From: Lumbricus rubellus
Taxonomy: Eukaryota; Annelida; Clitellata; Crassiclitellata; Lumbricidae
DNA: 64,000 nucleotides
Direction: 5' to 3'
NCBI GenBank assembly: GCA_945859605.1
Contig: OX243811.1
Span: 32,419,713 to 32,483,712 of the forward strand
Below the pieces are notes generated by a model. That model had not been told where the DNA came from and ran no database searches. It saw only the letters and a program-made list of their open reading frames with translations. Positions 1 to 10,300 of the stretch are shown here, one piece after another (within the stretch, counting starts at the first letter, position 1; every line of letters begins with the position of its first letter). The position numbers were made by a program, and so were the translations under genes.

Positions 1-458
1 GGGTCATATTGGTAGTTCAATTCTCTACATATCTGGAAAATTTTAGAATGATTAATCATCAGGCATTGGAGATAATAGGGAAACAGTTTATCGAATCTGA
101 CAGAAAATTGCTTGTAAACTGCAATTTCGGTATATGAAGTTTAAATATTCATATCTTTTTATCCGTTCAATGTTATTTCATGAAATTTTGGAATCATATT
201 CTTGGTCCACTTCTATAAATATTTGGAAAATTTTAGCTTGATATGTCATCAGGTGTTAGAGATATATGCAAAACAATTTGGCTTACTTTTTTTTGAGTCA
301 CGGTGTATATATAACCAGCTTGCATGCATACTGACACATACGTATGTATTATTATAGGTGTCGATGTGGACATTTATTGAGCGCCTTTTAAAGCGTCATC
401 ATCTCACTATAGCGCTGAGCGACGACAGCAGATCGCTGTTCGTTTGAGTTAATTAAAA
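1..458. repeat. AT-rich non-coding flank with a diverged direct repeat
   Basis: No coding frame. An imperfect repeat of about 85 bp occurs near 4-90 and again near 193-275. Both copies contain TCATATT near the start, GGAAAATTTTAG in the middle, and a CATCAGG-N-GAGATA end. A period of about 190 bp suggests decayed tandem or transposon-derived sequence. No family recognised. Confidence 0.5.
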
Positions 459-1261
459 TTGGCCATTTTCACATTATCGCAAATTTGCATTCAAAGACCC
501 GTCGGCCAGATGTGTGTGTCCATTTTTCGTCCTACCCAGGGGGGGTCCGGGAGTAGGGGCCGGCCAGTACACACAGCAGAAGGACGGGGAACCAGAGGGG
601 GCCCATACCGGCACATCGATCATCCGGTCGTTGGCCCGTGACAGAGGCTCGCGGGCGAAGATAGCGCGACGGCGGGGTGCCGAGTGGGGCTGGACGATGA
701 TGGAGTGTGCGATAGAGATAGGGTGGCCACCCGCCCGAGGCCGAATGGCCCCCACTAACAAGGATTTGTCGGCTATTGTGTGTCATCTTTCGAGATGTGG
801 AACGGTTAGCAGTGGGAGGAGGGAACCAGACAGAGACAGAGAGGCACAGAGACGCACAGAGAGGGTAGAGGTGGTAACGGAGTTGATTAAAGTTATATCA
901 GCGTCTGCTGCTGCTGCTGCTGCTGCTAGATGATGATGACGGTGATGGTTGATTGGGCGGTTTCTTCTCTAAGTGGCGTCGTCGTCGTCGTCATTCGGTT
1001 TCTAAGGACTCGTCTTGTCAACGGGATATTTATAACAAATGTCACTTCAGGCAATTATCATCTTCGTCGAATGTTCGTCTGTCGTCGTCGATTCCTTGGA
1101 AAATCGTTTTGCTCTCGTTTCAGCAATGCTAATTGCTACAGTCTGTTAATTTGCTTGTGAAACTGTTGTCGCTGTATAGATTGGCAAATTGCACGAACAA
1201 TCGCAATATAATTTAATGTAATTTAATGCAATGAAATAGCATAAATCTAAGTTGTGTGCGA
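459..1261. other. Non-coding stretch with short triplet tracts
   Basis: Several overlapping short frames exist on both strands but none shows a recognisable domain or coding bias. A CTG/GCT triplet run lies near 905-927 and GTC/GTCGTC runs lie near 975-992 and 1080-1090. The part from 480 to 760 is GC-rich compared with its surroundings. I see no gene. Confidence 0.5.
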
Positions 1262-1327
1262 TTGTCAATTCAATTCATAATATGAATTGAATTGACAACA
1301 TGCGTAGCCATATTATGGCAACGCATG
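1262..1327. repeat. Two abutting inverted repeats (tandem hairpins)
   Basis: The first hairpin has 17-bp perfect arms (1262-1278 and 1282-1298) around the loop AAT. The second starts at the next base and has 13-bp arms (1299-1311 and 1315-1327) with one mismatch around the loop ATT. Two near-perfect palindromes placed end to end are unlikely by chance. No terminal duplication is obvious, so I cannot say whether this is a tiny transposon remnant or a structural element. Confidence 0.8.
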
Positions 1328-1534
1328 TAGTGAGATGCTTCTGGGCTGCTTTAAAAATATCAGTTGTCAGCGCCAGCGCCAAGAGTAACTTGAAGAGTTA
1401 AAGAAAGCAGGAATGGTAAGGAAAAGCAAGAAAAAGTAAGAAAAGGTATAAGGCAAGGTAAGAGCCCCTTAGACAAAACTATTAAACCACTCCTTATCGT
1501 ATGCCTTCATTTTCTTACCCTAACTATTCCTACC
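1328..1534. other. Non-coding, purine-rich spacer
   Basis: A, G-rich sequence with repeated AAGAAAA and GGTAAG words around 1380-1465. No coding or transposon signal recognised. Confidence 0.4.
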
Positions 1535-1890
1535 ATGGATATTCTTTCTTTCCTTAATTCATCTCTTCCTACTTCTACTCCTTCTCCTTCTCCTTCTCCT
1601 ACTTCTTCTCCTCTTCCTCTTCCTCTTCCTCCTTCTCCTTGTCATTCTTCTCCTCCTTCTCCTTCTCCTCCTTCTTCTTCCTCCTTCTCCTTCTTCTCCT
1701 TCTCCTTCTCCTTCTCCTTCTTTTTCTCCTTCTCCTTCTCCTCCTTCTCTTTCTCCTTCTCCTTTTCCTCCTCCTTCTTATCCTTCTCCTTCTCCTCCTC
1801 CTTTTTCTTTTCTTTTCTTATTCTTCTCCTTTTTTCTTATCCTCCTCTTTTTTTCTTTTTCTCATTTTTCTTCTTCTTTTACAAGGTGTA
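1535..1890 (+). repeat. Polypyrimidine microsatellite (CTTCTC/CTCCTT)
   Basis: Nearly pure C/T on the plus strand for about 330 bases, made of interspersed CTTCTC, CTCCTT and TTTTCT units. The Ser/Phe/Leu open frames through it are artefacts of composition. Such mirror-repeat tracts can form triplex DNA; that is known chemistry, not shown here. Confidence 0.9.
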
Positions 1891-2251
1891 TGGCCAATTA
1901 AGAGTTTGTAACTGATCACTTAGAGTTAGCGGTAGCTCAAAAGTCATAATTAGAAGTAGACATAGCATTTTTAGAGAACTGATATATTTGAATTTTTAAA
2001 AAATTCACTCAACAAAATAATTAGAATAATTTGCCGACGCCAGAATACAAAACGACAAAAGAAAATTATATTTAAGATGTCGCCAGGTTGACTTTCAATT
2101 TATTGGACAAAAAATTGGCAAACTCCATTATTGCTTGAAACTCAAACTTCAATGATCTCCGTTGACTTTCTTATTATTGTTGTTGTTTTGTATTTAAATG
2201 CGTAAAACTTTTGAAAACCGAGTTCTTACACATAAATTTTCGGTGTACGGA
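1891..2251. other. AT-rich non-coding spacer
   Basis: No coding frame, no inverted or tandem structure beyond short A/T runs. Nothing recognised. Confidence 0.5.
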
Positions 2252-2330
2252 CCATTGCTCATAGGCTCATTGCTCATAGGCTCATTGCTCATAGGCTTAT
2301 TGCTCATATGGCTCATTCATTCATTCATTC
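2252..2330 (+). repeat. GCTCATAG-type short tandem repeat, block 1
   Basis: Tandem copies of a unit of about 16 bp, GGCTCATTGCTCATAG, run from about 2252 to 2320 and then pass into a CATT tetranucleotide run. The array resumes at 2659 after the LINE fragment, which was therefore inserted in, or templated beside, this array. Confidence 0.75.
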
Positions 2331-2667
2331 ATTATTAGAATTTATATAGCGCCTCTTCAAGAAACTACTCAGAGGCGCTCCCAGCCCAGCCACGACCAAA
2401 GAAAAAAGATTTAAGAGACTTGAGAAATAGAGATTGACTGGTCAGATGGAGGAGATGGAGGTTTGAGGGGAGGTCATTCCAGATTGACGGTCCCACAACC
2501 GAGAAGGCTCGGCGCTGTCTGGTAGCTAAGCGAGCCCGTGGAACAAGCAGTTGTCCCTTCGCAGCGGAGCGAAGGGCCCGACGCGCTTCAATGTCAGAGA
2601 CAGGACGACAGAGGACGCGCAGATAAGATGGAGCACAACCAATAATACATCGAGAAACATTGCTCAT
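2331..2667 (-). pseudogene. 5'-truncated LINE, C-terminal end of the reverse transcriptase ORF
   Basis: On the minus strand a 100-residue frame (2667 to 2365) ends with RAFSVVGPSIWNDLP followed by a SLFLKSLKSFFF segment. This combination is typical of the extreme C terminus of ORF2 in CR1/L2/Jockey-type LINEs. The polymerase domains are absent, as expected from 5' truncation. After the stop comes a short 3' UTR with an inverted repeat (GAGCGCCTCT ... AGAGGCGCT) and then an AATG tail at 2320-2335. A related 3' tail occurs on the SINE at 50590-50812 and near 50995-51050. The family name is inferred from motif memory and would need a database search. Confidence 0.7.
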
Positions 2668-2766
2668 AGGGTCTATTGCTCATAGGTCTTTTTGCTCATA
2701 TGGCTCATTGCTCATAGGGTCTTTTGCTCATAGGTCTTTTTGCTCATATGGCTCATTGGTCATAGG
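2659..2766 (+). repeat. GCTCATAG-type short tandem repeat, block 2
   Basis: Continuation of block 1: about six units with the core TTGCTCATAG or TTGCTCATATGG, separated by GTCT spacers. The same words reappear in reverse orientation at 3148-3262. Confidence 0.75.
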
Positions 2767-3066
2767 GTCATAATAAAATACAAGTAAAATTAGTCAAATG
2801 AAGGTACATAAAAGAAAACATTGATTGAAAATATAAAGAAACATTTAATAGAACTGTTCAAGTAAAAGCTTGATAGCTAACCACTAGAGGTGAAATTGTT
2901 CAATTATAAAAACGTTACACTTTTTAACAAGTAGATAGTTCACTACTTCACATGTCAATTAAACAACAGGATTGTTCATTGTCTTATAGGTCCACTTACA
3001 CATAGTTGACCACTTAAAACTAACCACTAGAGGTGAAATTGTTCATTTATAAAACGTTACACTTTC
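2767..3066. repeat. AT-rich spacer with a 50-bp direct repeat
   Basis: The segment at 2876-2925 (TAACCACTAGAGGTGAAATT then an ATAAAAACGTTACACTTT part) recurs at 3018-3064 with few changes, a period of about 143 bp. It lies between the forward and reverse GCTCATAG arrays, so it could be the body of one non-autonomous element. No coding. Confidence 0.55.
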
Positions 3067-3147
3067 TTCAGTGCCAGGGATTCTATTAGTCTACCAACGC
3101 TAATTGTCCCTAATTGATAAGCACAAACTAAGGCATGAAGACGGCCA

Positions 3148-3262
3148 CTTATGAGCAATGGTGTATTTGTTTTAGACATAGGCCAAAGTTCATTGATTTT
3201 AGGCATATGACCGATCAGCCTATGAGCAATAGACCCTATGAGCAATGAGCCATATGAGTAAC
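3148..3262 (-). repeat. GCTCATAG-type repeat, inverted copies
   Basis: CTATGAGCAAT and CATATGAG words at about 3148 and 3218-3260 are the reverse complement of the arrays at 2252-2766. Together they form a pair of inverted flanks around 2767-3147. Confidence 0.55.
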
Positions 3263-3354
3263 TGCTTTCAACCCATGTTTTGTTGCTCTATTATTTGTTG
3301 CTGCCCTTATACTTCTTCGTTTTGACCTTGCACTCCAATTCTTGTTTTCCATTT

Positions 3355-3722
3355 TACTCCTTCTCCTCCTTCCCTTCCTCTGCTGCTTCTCCTCAGCCAA
3401 TTTGTCTTGATCCTTCTTCTTCTAATCCTTCTCCTCATTCTCCTTCTCATCATCCTTCTCTTCATTCTCCTCCTCCTCCTCTTCATATCTCCTCCTCCTC
3501 CTCTTCTTCTTCCTTCTCCTCCTCTTCCTCCTCCTCCTCCTCCTCCTCCTCTTCCTCCACCTCTTCTTTCCTCTTATACTTTTTCTACTCTTTATCCTCC
3601 TCTTCTTCTTCCTCGTCCTACTCCTTCGCCTTCTCCTCGTCTTCCTCCTCGTCCTCCTATTGCTCCTCCTCCTCCACGTCCTCGTCCTCGTCCTACTCCT
3701 TCTCCTCTTCCTCCTTGCTCTG
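3355..3722 (+). repeat. Polypyrimidine microsatellite (TCC/TTC)
   Basis: Mostly C/T triplets (CTCCTC, TTCTTC, later interspersed CGTCCT) for 360 bases. Long Ser- or Arg-rich frames here are low-complexity artefacts. A second short run of CCATCCTCCTT units follows at 3855-3900. Confidence 0.9.
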
Positions 3723-4501
3723 AACAAGTGCCGGCCGCGTAAGTCGTGGACACCCATATCCTTATCGTAACTGCCTCTGGAGACGAGTCGTTCGTAGGAC
3801 CGCTTATCTCGACCGGGTACGATCCATTTACCCGCTCCATGGCTGATCCTTCCATCCATCCTCCCTCCATCCTCCTTCTATCCTCCTTCCATCCTTCTTC
3901 CTCCAGAGACCCGGGATTTAGTCTCCGGTCCCAGGACTCTCGACATCGTTACCCCACCTAGCAACCGATAAGGAAAATACTGTCTCAGCGGTCGACATTA
4001 TCAAACGAAGGGGAGACGCCGACAGGGAATATCAGGCGCCTTGATCACTCTCTGCCTAAGCCACGGATACTGCAAATAGGACTACACGGGCTGTTGTGCC
4101 TAGGCATGCAGGCGGCGCTGCTGCGAGGACGGGGGAGGGGGCCGAGGGCGTTGGTAGGTCTTGCCCTGTAAGGTGGAACTATACGTACGGGTAGATCTTC
4201 CTTGTGCATTGCTGGTGGTCCTATATGTACAATTGTACAATTGTACATCCATGCATTGTCTAATGTCTAATAGACCTATGCACTTCAGAATCGTCTCTTT
4301 CAACTTGCGGATATATTAGTTCTGGATTTCCTGGTCGTTAGTGGATTTCTCCAGCGTCTGAAAATTATTTACTGAGTCGGTTTCACCTGATGTCACCATT
4401 AAATTATGTTCTGTGCATTGTTGCAATAATGACGCGCTATAGAAGTCATTTGATAATTTAATTAATTAATTATAATCGATCGACACCGGTGTGGGAGGCA
4501 G
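3723..4501. other. Non-coding spacer
   Basis: No credible coding frame. A 22-bp near-palindrome built from two GTACAATTGTAC words lies near 4225-4247. Otherwise unremarkable. Confidence 0.45.
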
Positions 4502-4521
4502 GTTGGGGGGGGGGGGGGGGT
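4502..4521 (+). repeat. Poly-G run
   Basis: An interrupted run of about 18 guanines (GGTT then a long G tract). It could form a quadruplex and is a likely place for length error in sequencing. Confidence 0.8.
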
Positions 4522-4584
4522 TCTGTGCTTTATCAGGCAAGCGCTGGATACAAATTAAGCTCCAAACTGAATCATTTGCAACTT

Positions 4585-5030
4585 ATAACTCTCTGTATGT
4601 CTGTCTGTCCCTGTCTGTCTCTGTGTCTCTCTCTGTCTATGTCTGTTTCTCTATCTCACTGTCTCCAAATATCTGTCTCTTTCTGTCTCTCTGTCTCTTT
4701 CTGTCTCTCTGTCTCTCTTTGTCTGTCTCTCTCTGTCTGTCTCTTCCTCTGTCTGTCTGTCTCTCTCTGTCTCTTTTTGTCTGTCTGAGTGTCTGTCTCT
4801 GTGTCTCTCTCTGTCTATGTCTGTTTCTCTATCTCTCTGTCTCTATATATCTGTCTCTTTCTGTCTGTCTCCATATCTGTCTCTTTCTGTCTCTCTGTCT
4901 CTTTCTGTCTCTCTGTCTCTCTTTGTCTGTCTGTCTCTCTGTCTGTCTCTTTCTCTGTCTGTCTGTCTCTCTCTCTCTGTCTCTTTTTGTCTGTCTGAGT
5001 GTCTGTCTCTGTCTCTCTCTCACTATGCTC
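4585..5030 (+). repeat. CTGT/CTCT tetranucleotide microsatellite
   Basis: About 440 bases of interspersed TCTG, TCTC and TCTT units. Higher-order repetition is visible: a block near 4617-4740 recurs near 4797-4930. The Ser/Leu/Cys/Val-rich frames across it are artefacts. Confidence 0.9.
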
Positions 5031-5092
5031 ATCATCATCATCATCATCATCATCATTATCATCATCATCACCACCACCACCATCAGCATCAC

Positions 5093-5130
<38 letters not shown>

Positions 5131-5195
5131 CCACCACCACCATCATCATCATCACCACCAGCATCATCATCATCACCATCGTCGTCGTCGTTGTT
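5031..5195 (+). repeat. ATC/ACC triplet microsatellite
   Basis: Runs of CATCAT with interspersed CACCAC, then GTCGTC and GTTGTT, directly joined to the preceding CTGT array. Frames in it read as His, Ile or Ser homopolymers and are not genes. Confidence 0.9.
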
Positions 5196-5959
5196 GTTGC
5201 TCTTCCCGTCGCTGAACAGTACATGACAATTTTCTTAACATCGATATACTAGCTGTCGTATCGGTGTTTTATTATTATTATGCATTATAGCTTGCATGCA
5301 TATTTAATTATAGTTATAATTATTAGTTATGTCAATGCGCTACAATGAGGTGTTCAATGCGTTCTGCATGTTACATTACACTAAAAGACTATAGAACGGA
5401 GTAGGCGTCGATGGTAGATGGGTGCGATTTTATTCGACAGCGATGGGGTGGTAGGGGTGGGGGAGGGGTGAGGAGGAGGAGGGGAAGAGTCGGGATGTTG
5501 CAACGTCATTCTGCGTTCTGCCATCATCCATCATCCTTTACTTCACATACAACTGAAACAACTGAATGAAGCGTATGGCTGTAAATGTCCGCGAGGAGGA
5601 GGCCAAGCACGGAAAGAACGGTGGAGGAAGGAAGGAAGGACAGACCGGGAAGAGGGAGAGGAGGAAGAGGGGCGTCTTAATTGGGTTTCCAAATTAAATA
5701 AGAGAATCTTGGAATGCAGTGGAATAGACAGAATTCTTCTCTGCTCCTTTTCAGCCTCTCTCCAAAGCACTGCAATAATGTGGCCAAACTGCGGAATCAC
5801 AGAATAATGTCTGGAAATAGCACGAGGCGTATACCGGAGAAAGCAGCACGATTCAAATGCTGTCTTGATGTTTGGTAACAATAATTATGAGCCAATGCAT
5901 GTGATGAGTACAATCATGCAGATAATGACGTGCCTCAGAGTTATAGAGACTGCGTGGTT
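5196..5959. other. Non-coding spacer
   Basis: Mixed composition with a G-rich part near 5445-5490 (GGGGTGGTAGGGG and GGAGGAGG words). A 112-residue frame on the minus strand (5543-5881) shows no recognisable domain. No gene called. Confidence 0.4.
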
Positions 5960-6205
5960 GACCTGACAAATTGTCGTAAGACAAAATGTCGCCGACAAAA
6001 TGTCACAGTGACAAAATGTCGCCTACAAAATGTCGCCGACAAAATGTCGCGGTGACAATATGTCGCAAGACAAGATGTCGCCGACAAAATGTCACCCACA
6101 AAATGTCGCAATGACAAAATGTCGCCGGCACAATGTCGCCGACAAATTGTCGAAGACAAAATGTCGCAGTGACAAAATGTCGCCGACAAAATGTCGTGGA
6201 CGTAA
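5960..6205. repeat. Minisatellite built on the palindrome CGACAAAATGTCG
   Basis: About 15 near-copies of GACAAAATGTCGC or GACAAAATGTCAC, spaced 13 to 20 bp apart. The core CGAC-AAAAT-GTCG is self-complementary at its ends, so each unit is a small inverted repeat. Variation is in the linkers (CGC, CAGTGA, GGTGA). No coding. Confidence 0.85.
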
Positions 6206-6403
6206 ATGAGTAAATACTAGTTTATTTTAATAATTGACTTTCTAAAAATAAAAATCTAATGAACTGACATTTGATCTAGAATTCTGAATTGCAATAGTGA
6301 AATAAAGTTACGAATAGCAAGGGGAACAGCGGTGTTGAAAGCAATGGAGAAAATTTGGAAAAAGCAAGGCAATCATGCAGTATAAAAACAAGGTTGCAGG
6401 TAT
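6206..6403. other. AT-rich spacer
   Basis: No coding or repeat structure recognised. Confidence 0.4.
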
Positions 6404-6872
6404 TAGAGACAAGTGTGATGTAGCCTATGGATGCGAGACATACGTATAGGCCTATACTAACGAAAGACTCGCAAAGGAGAGTGTTAGCATTTGAGAGAAC
6501 ATGTTGCAGGAAAACCTTGAGGATAGGATGGACACAAGGTTAACAATGAATAAGTATACAAAAGGTTGGATATAACTGAGAACCTGATGCAGAAGGTTAT
6601 GCAACGAAAACTGAAAATGTTCGAACATATCTGCAGAATGAAAGATGATAGAAAGATTAAAACTCTGACGTTCGGAAAAATGGGTGGCAACAAAAAAAGA
6701 GGCAGGCCGCATCGAGAGTGGACGGATGACATTGTGGATTGGTGCGGAAAGGACCTACAGCAGCTGGGACATGCAGCCCAGGACAGACTCGAGTGGAGAG
6801 AGTCCGAGAGACATTGTGAAGAAGTCTTCGAGCACCTACGGGCATTGAGCCCATGGTTATTGATGATGATGA
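6404..6872 (+). pseudogene. LINE ORF2 C-terminal fragment, frameshifted
   Basis: A frame at 6566-6880 reads KMFEHICRMKDDRK and then KRGRPHREWTDDIVDWCG, followed by AAQDRLEWR. This arrangement is typical of the C-terminal end of endonuclease/reverse-transcriptase LINE proteins. Upstream, near 6426, a YGCET motif of the same family is in another frame, so at least one frameshift has occurred. The fragment ends in a short TGA triplet tail (6861-6874), as in LINEs with microsatellite tails. Dead copy; the clade is not assigned. Confidence 0.7.
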
Positions 6873-6874
6873 TG

Positions 6875-7397
6875 AATGGGCTGGTTAGGCCTAATAGTAG
6901 TTTCAAAGGACACACATTCCAACTAAAAATTTCAAGGAAGTCGTATTTATTATAACTGCTTTCAAGAGTCACCTCTGATATTTTTTTCGAACATTGTTTA
7001 CCCCTGCGTTGATGCTATAAAACAAAGACCTTATAACTTACAAAGGTCATCATGGTTAAGAATTTTGAATATTATGTGTTAAAAAAGCATATAACATAAA
7101 AGAAGATTTAAAACAGAATGTAGGTCAATGTATAATGCTATAGATATGCATGTACATTGTACGCATTACACATCACTATTTATTTATGTGTACACAGCTT
7201 CAATAAAATATTGTTTTGTATTGTATTGTATTAAAACATTTATGCTCTTATAACACATGATATATTGTGTGATTAATTTATGGATACACTTATTTGTATC
7301 CTTTTGTATCCCGAGAAGTTGTTCCGTTTCTTACTGTGCTGATTATAGAAGATTAGGCCTATATAAAGCTTGCTTGGAGAATAGAACTGCATATATA
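6875..7397. other. AT-rich flank of element A
   Basis: No gene. TGTATTGTATTG pentanucleotide units at 7214-7235 follow an AATAAAATATTG word and may be a retroposon tail. The last four bases before element A (7394-7397, TATA) are its target-site duplication; the partner copy is 48455-48458. Confidence 0.5.
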
Positions 7398-10300
7398 TGT
7401 GGCGGAAATGCCACAAGACGAATTTTCGAATATGAAACATAAGCTGGTAACTGACAATACATGGGCGGCCAAGGTAGGGTCGCGGGATTCCTTATAGCGA
7501 CGGAGCTATGGCCGATAGAAATTCGCGGTATATGCGAGTCGTCCGGTAAGTCGTTTCGCTACAAATTTGCCGTGAGGCGTTAAGCGGTCAAAATTCACGT
7601 TGAAAAGTTTCACCTACGGAAGACCGATTCGTGTTTTCTAGCCAAAGTATAGTGTGCAGGCAGCAACTTTTGACTTTGGGCGCATATAAAATTTGCGCGG
7701 ATAATGGTATCGAATTTCTGAATACACCGTTCGAAAGATAAATTATCGGGCTGCCGAATTGCCGTTGAGAGCTAAGCGATAACTGTATCCGATCGAAAGA
7801 TATGAATTTTATTCGAATTACGGTCGAATTTACGTGCATTGGCAAATGACTGGATATAGAGAGCTACATCTATAAAAATCGTTAAAACATCCGTGGAATA
7901 GAGCCTGCCACACGCTGCTCTGCTTATATTGTCTACAGATGTAGTAAGCGACACTCTGTGTACGATCCTGCATGTTGTAGATACATATACGGTGCGCTGA
8001 CGACCACTCAATACCCTGGTATTCGACGTCGTTAACGGCCAAACGTATCCGGTGGCGTATAGATAGCTGCTAACCCGGCTCTTCTGCGTCATAGCTGTTT
8101 CGGTTAAGAGTTCGAGGGCAAATTGATACCGGTTCGATTATCCGCGGTCCCCGACCGTCGGAAGACCCGTTCCGTGGTGCATGCGAAAGGTTCGGTAGGG
8201 TAAGGGTTTGGGCTCCCTCCCTGCTCGATCAGCTACGTTGTGTGACAGTTACTTGGTGACCGGCTTCGGCCGTTGAAATCTCAATATACATACATATATC
8301 CGCGCTAACTCATCATTCACCCGTCGGACGTCCCGGTCGCTGCGCTTCGGCACCGCACGGCCACGGACGCCGCGGGTAGGGCTCGTACGTGAATTGATAC
8401 CGTGTTTCCGATCGCTCGTTTTCAGAGCACGCTCGTTGTCATTTGTATTCTAAATCCGCTTCAGCAGAAGGTGGATAGTTTCAACTGGTAGAGTCAGAAG
8501 GTAAAACTGTCTGGCGTGGTTCACGACCGATCAGGTCTTCGTTGGGCGACGCCTCGGCGCCAGTGGTCCGAGGACGGGGAGCAGCGGCCGCACGCGGGCT
8601 GCCCTCGTGGAGTAAATATTTCTTTACTCGTCCGTGATTTCTGTGTTCTTGGCTCTTCAAGAAACTTCCTTGCTCGTCGATAGATCAGCCGTTGACTTCA
8701 CTGTCGACAGTCAACTGATTATTTTCATCCGTGGCTTTAGAAAGAGGGTGCTACCTACCTCGTTGAAAGCTTCGGTGGCGACGCCTCAGCGCCGGGTCTG
8801 AGGGAGCGCTCGCTCTCGGAGCGCCGTCTGACTCTTCATTCCGATAAAGTTCTGGGTGTTCTTCCGTGATCAAACGTGTAGTTCATTTGAAACATCGTTG
8901 GCTTCGCACTCGCGCCTCGGTCGGACGGCCTCAGCACCCGTCCCCGAGCGCGCGCGCTAGCACAGGTCTGTGAAGGCGACGCTGCAACGCCTCGAGTCTG
9001 CAGGAGAGCACGTAAAACATAAGATACAATACAGAGTGACCCCGTCGTGTAGGCGGTCGGCCATACTCTGTCGGCCGCCGAGCCTCTTTATAGATATACA
9101 TGCATAACAAAACGATTCTTTGACTATTATATTATCTTTCCTTTACACTTTGGTCTGTCGTTCGGCCGGTAGCAGGGCCGTGTCGAGTGATCGCTTGCCA
9201 TACCGGCGTGTTCGAGAGTTAAGGGTTGAGTCCACTCCGGCGCACGACGCGCGTGGTGTGTTTTCTGCACGGTGTTGAGAGTTCGTTCAGTGTCAGCTAG
9301 AGTCAGTGTTTCATCGTCGGCCGAGACCAAGCGGCCGACACCGGTATTCAGTGCATCTTGAGGCGCTCGTCCTTCCGAACGGGCGCCGCGCATCATAAAA
9401 ACAAGGGATAGGCGCGCGCTGGCCTAGTCCGTTACGTTCCGTTGGTTCCCCTCTCAGGTCACTCAGATAATTCTGCCTTCCTGCTCGCGGCGAGAGGTCG
9501 GTGCAGTGACCGTTGAAATTGTCAGTGTTGGTTCGATAGAAGTTGCCTCCGCGAAACAGGCGGGAGTAACTGTGACTTTCTTAAGGTAGCCATCTGCCTT
9601 GGTAGTTGTGTGTGTTGACTTTGATTGACGATATCTCGGTCGGTTTTCGTCCGATCGACGAGCGGCTAGTGTCAAACTACGCAGCGAGGACCGCTGCTTG
9701 ATCCATCTCACGGCACCGGTGAGTGCCCGTAGAACGGTTTTCGAGATATTTACGTTAGGAGGGAGGCCACCCGGTCTTTTCCCCGTGTTCCTTGTAACCT
9801 GTTCGAGTATTCGACGGGCACGGTCTGCCCCGTGAGTTCGTCATTGTGAGTGGTGGATCAGGCGTTCAATCGAGCCTACGCCGAAGTTTCACGCCGCGAG
9901 CCCCTTGTATTGACGGGCGAAGATAACATTGTCAGTAGGTGCGCCGCTGGAGGCCTGGCCTGATCGGTATCGACCCGGGAAGAGTGCCCCGAGGTTACGC
10001 GCCGTGGGTCTTAATTTATCGATAACTTTTAAACGGAGTGTCATATCAACAAGCGGATTTCACTCCCGTGTTACCTGTTCCGTGCCGCATCTTTCCTCCC
10101 CTTAACGAGCAGGGAGAGAGAGAAGGGAAATATTGTCACAGGCCCTGTAAGGTTCGTTGCCGGTGCGCCTCGGAAAGGCCGGCAACGAACGTATCGGTCG
10201 CAGCCAACCGATCCGTCGGGGTAGTTAACGGTCCCTGTAAGTCAGTTACCAGCCTCTAATTACGTTACCCTAAGTGCCCTAGGCGTTAGCTCAATTGCAT

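Noticed and set aside
1535..1915. Ser/Phe-rich and Leu-rich open frames
   Set aside because: They are read from a polypyrimidine microsatellite; no codon structure or domain.
4489..5252. 253-residue frame rich in Cys/Leu/Ser/Val and then Ile
   Set aside because: Encoded entirely by CTGT and ATC microsatellites.
5960..6205. CRISPR array
   Set aside because: Short units with variable linkers and no constant repeat-spacer pattern, in a eukaryotic context.
7257..7442. Host exon interrupted by element A
   Set aside because: A 60-residue frame in AT-rich DNA that continues into the LTR; no domain, no continuation on the other side at 48455.
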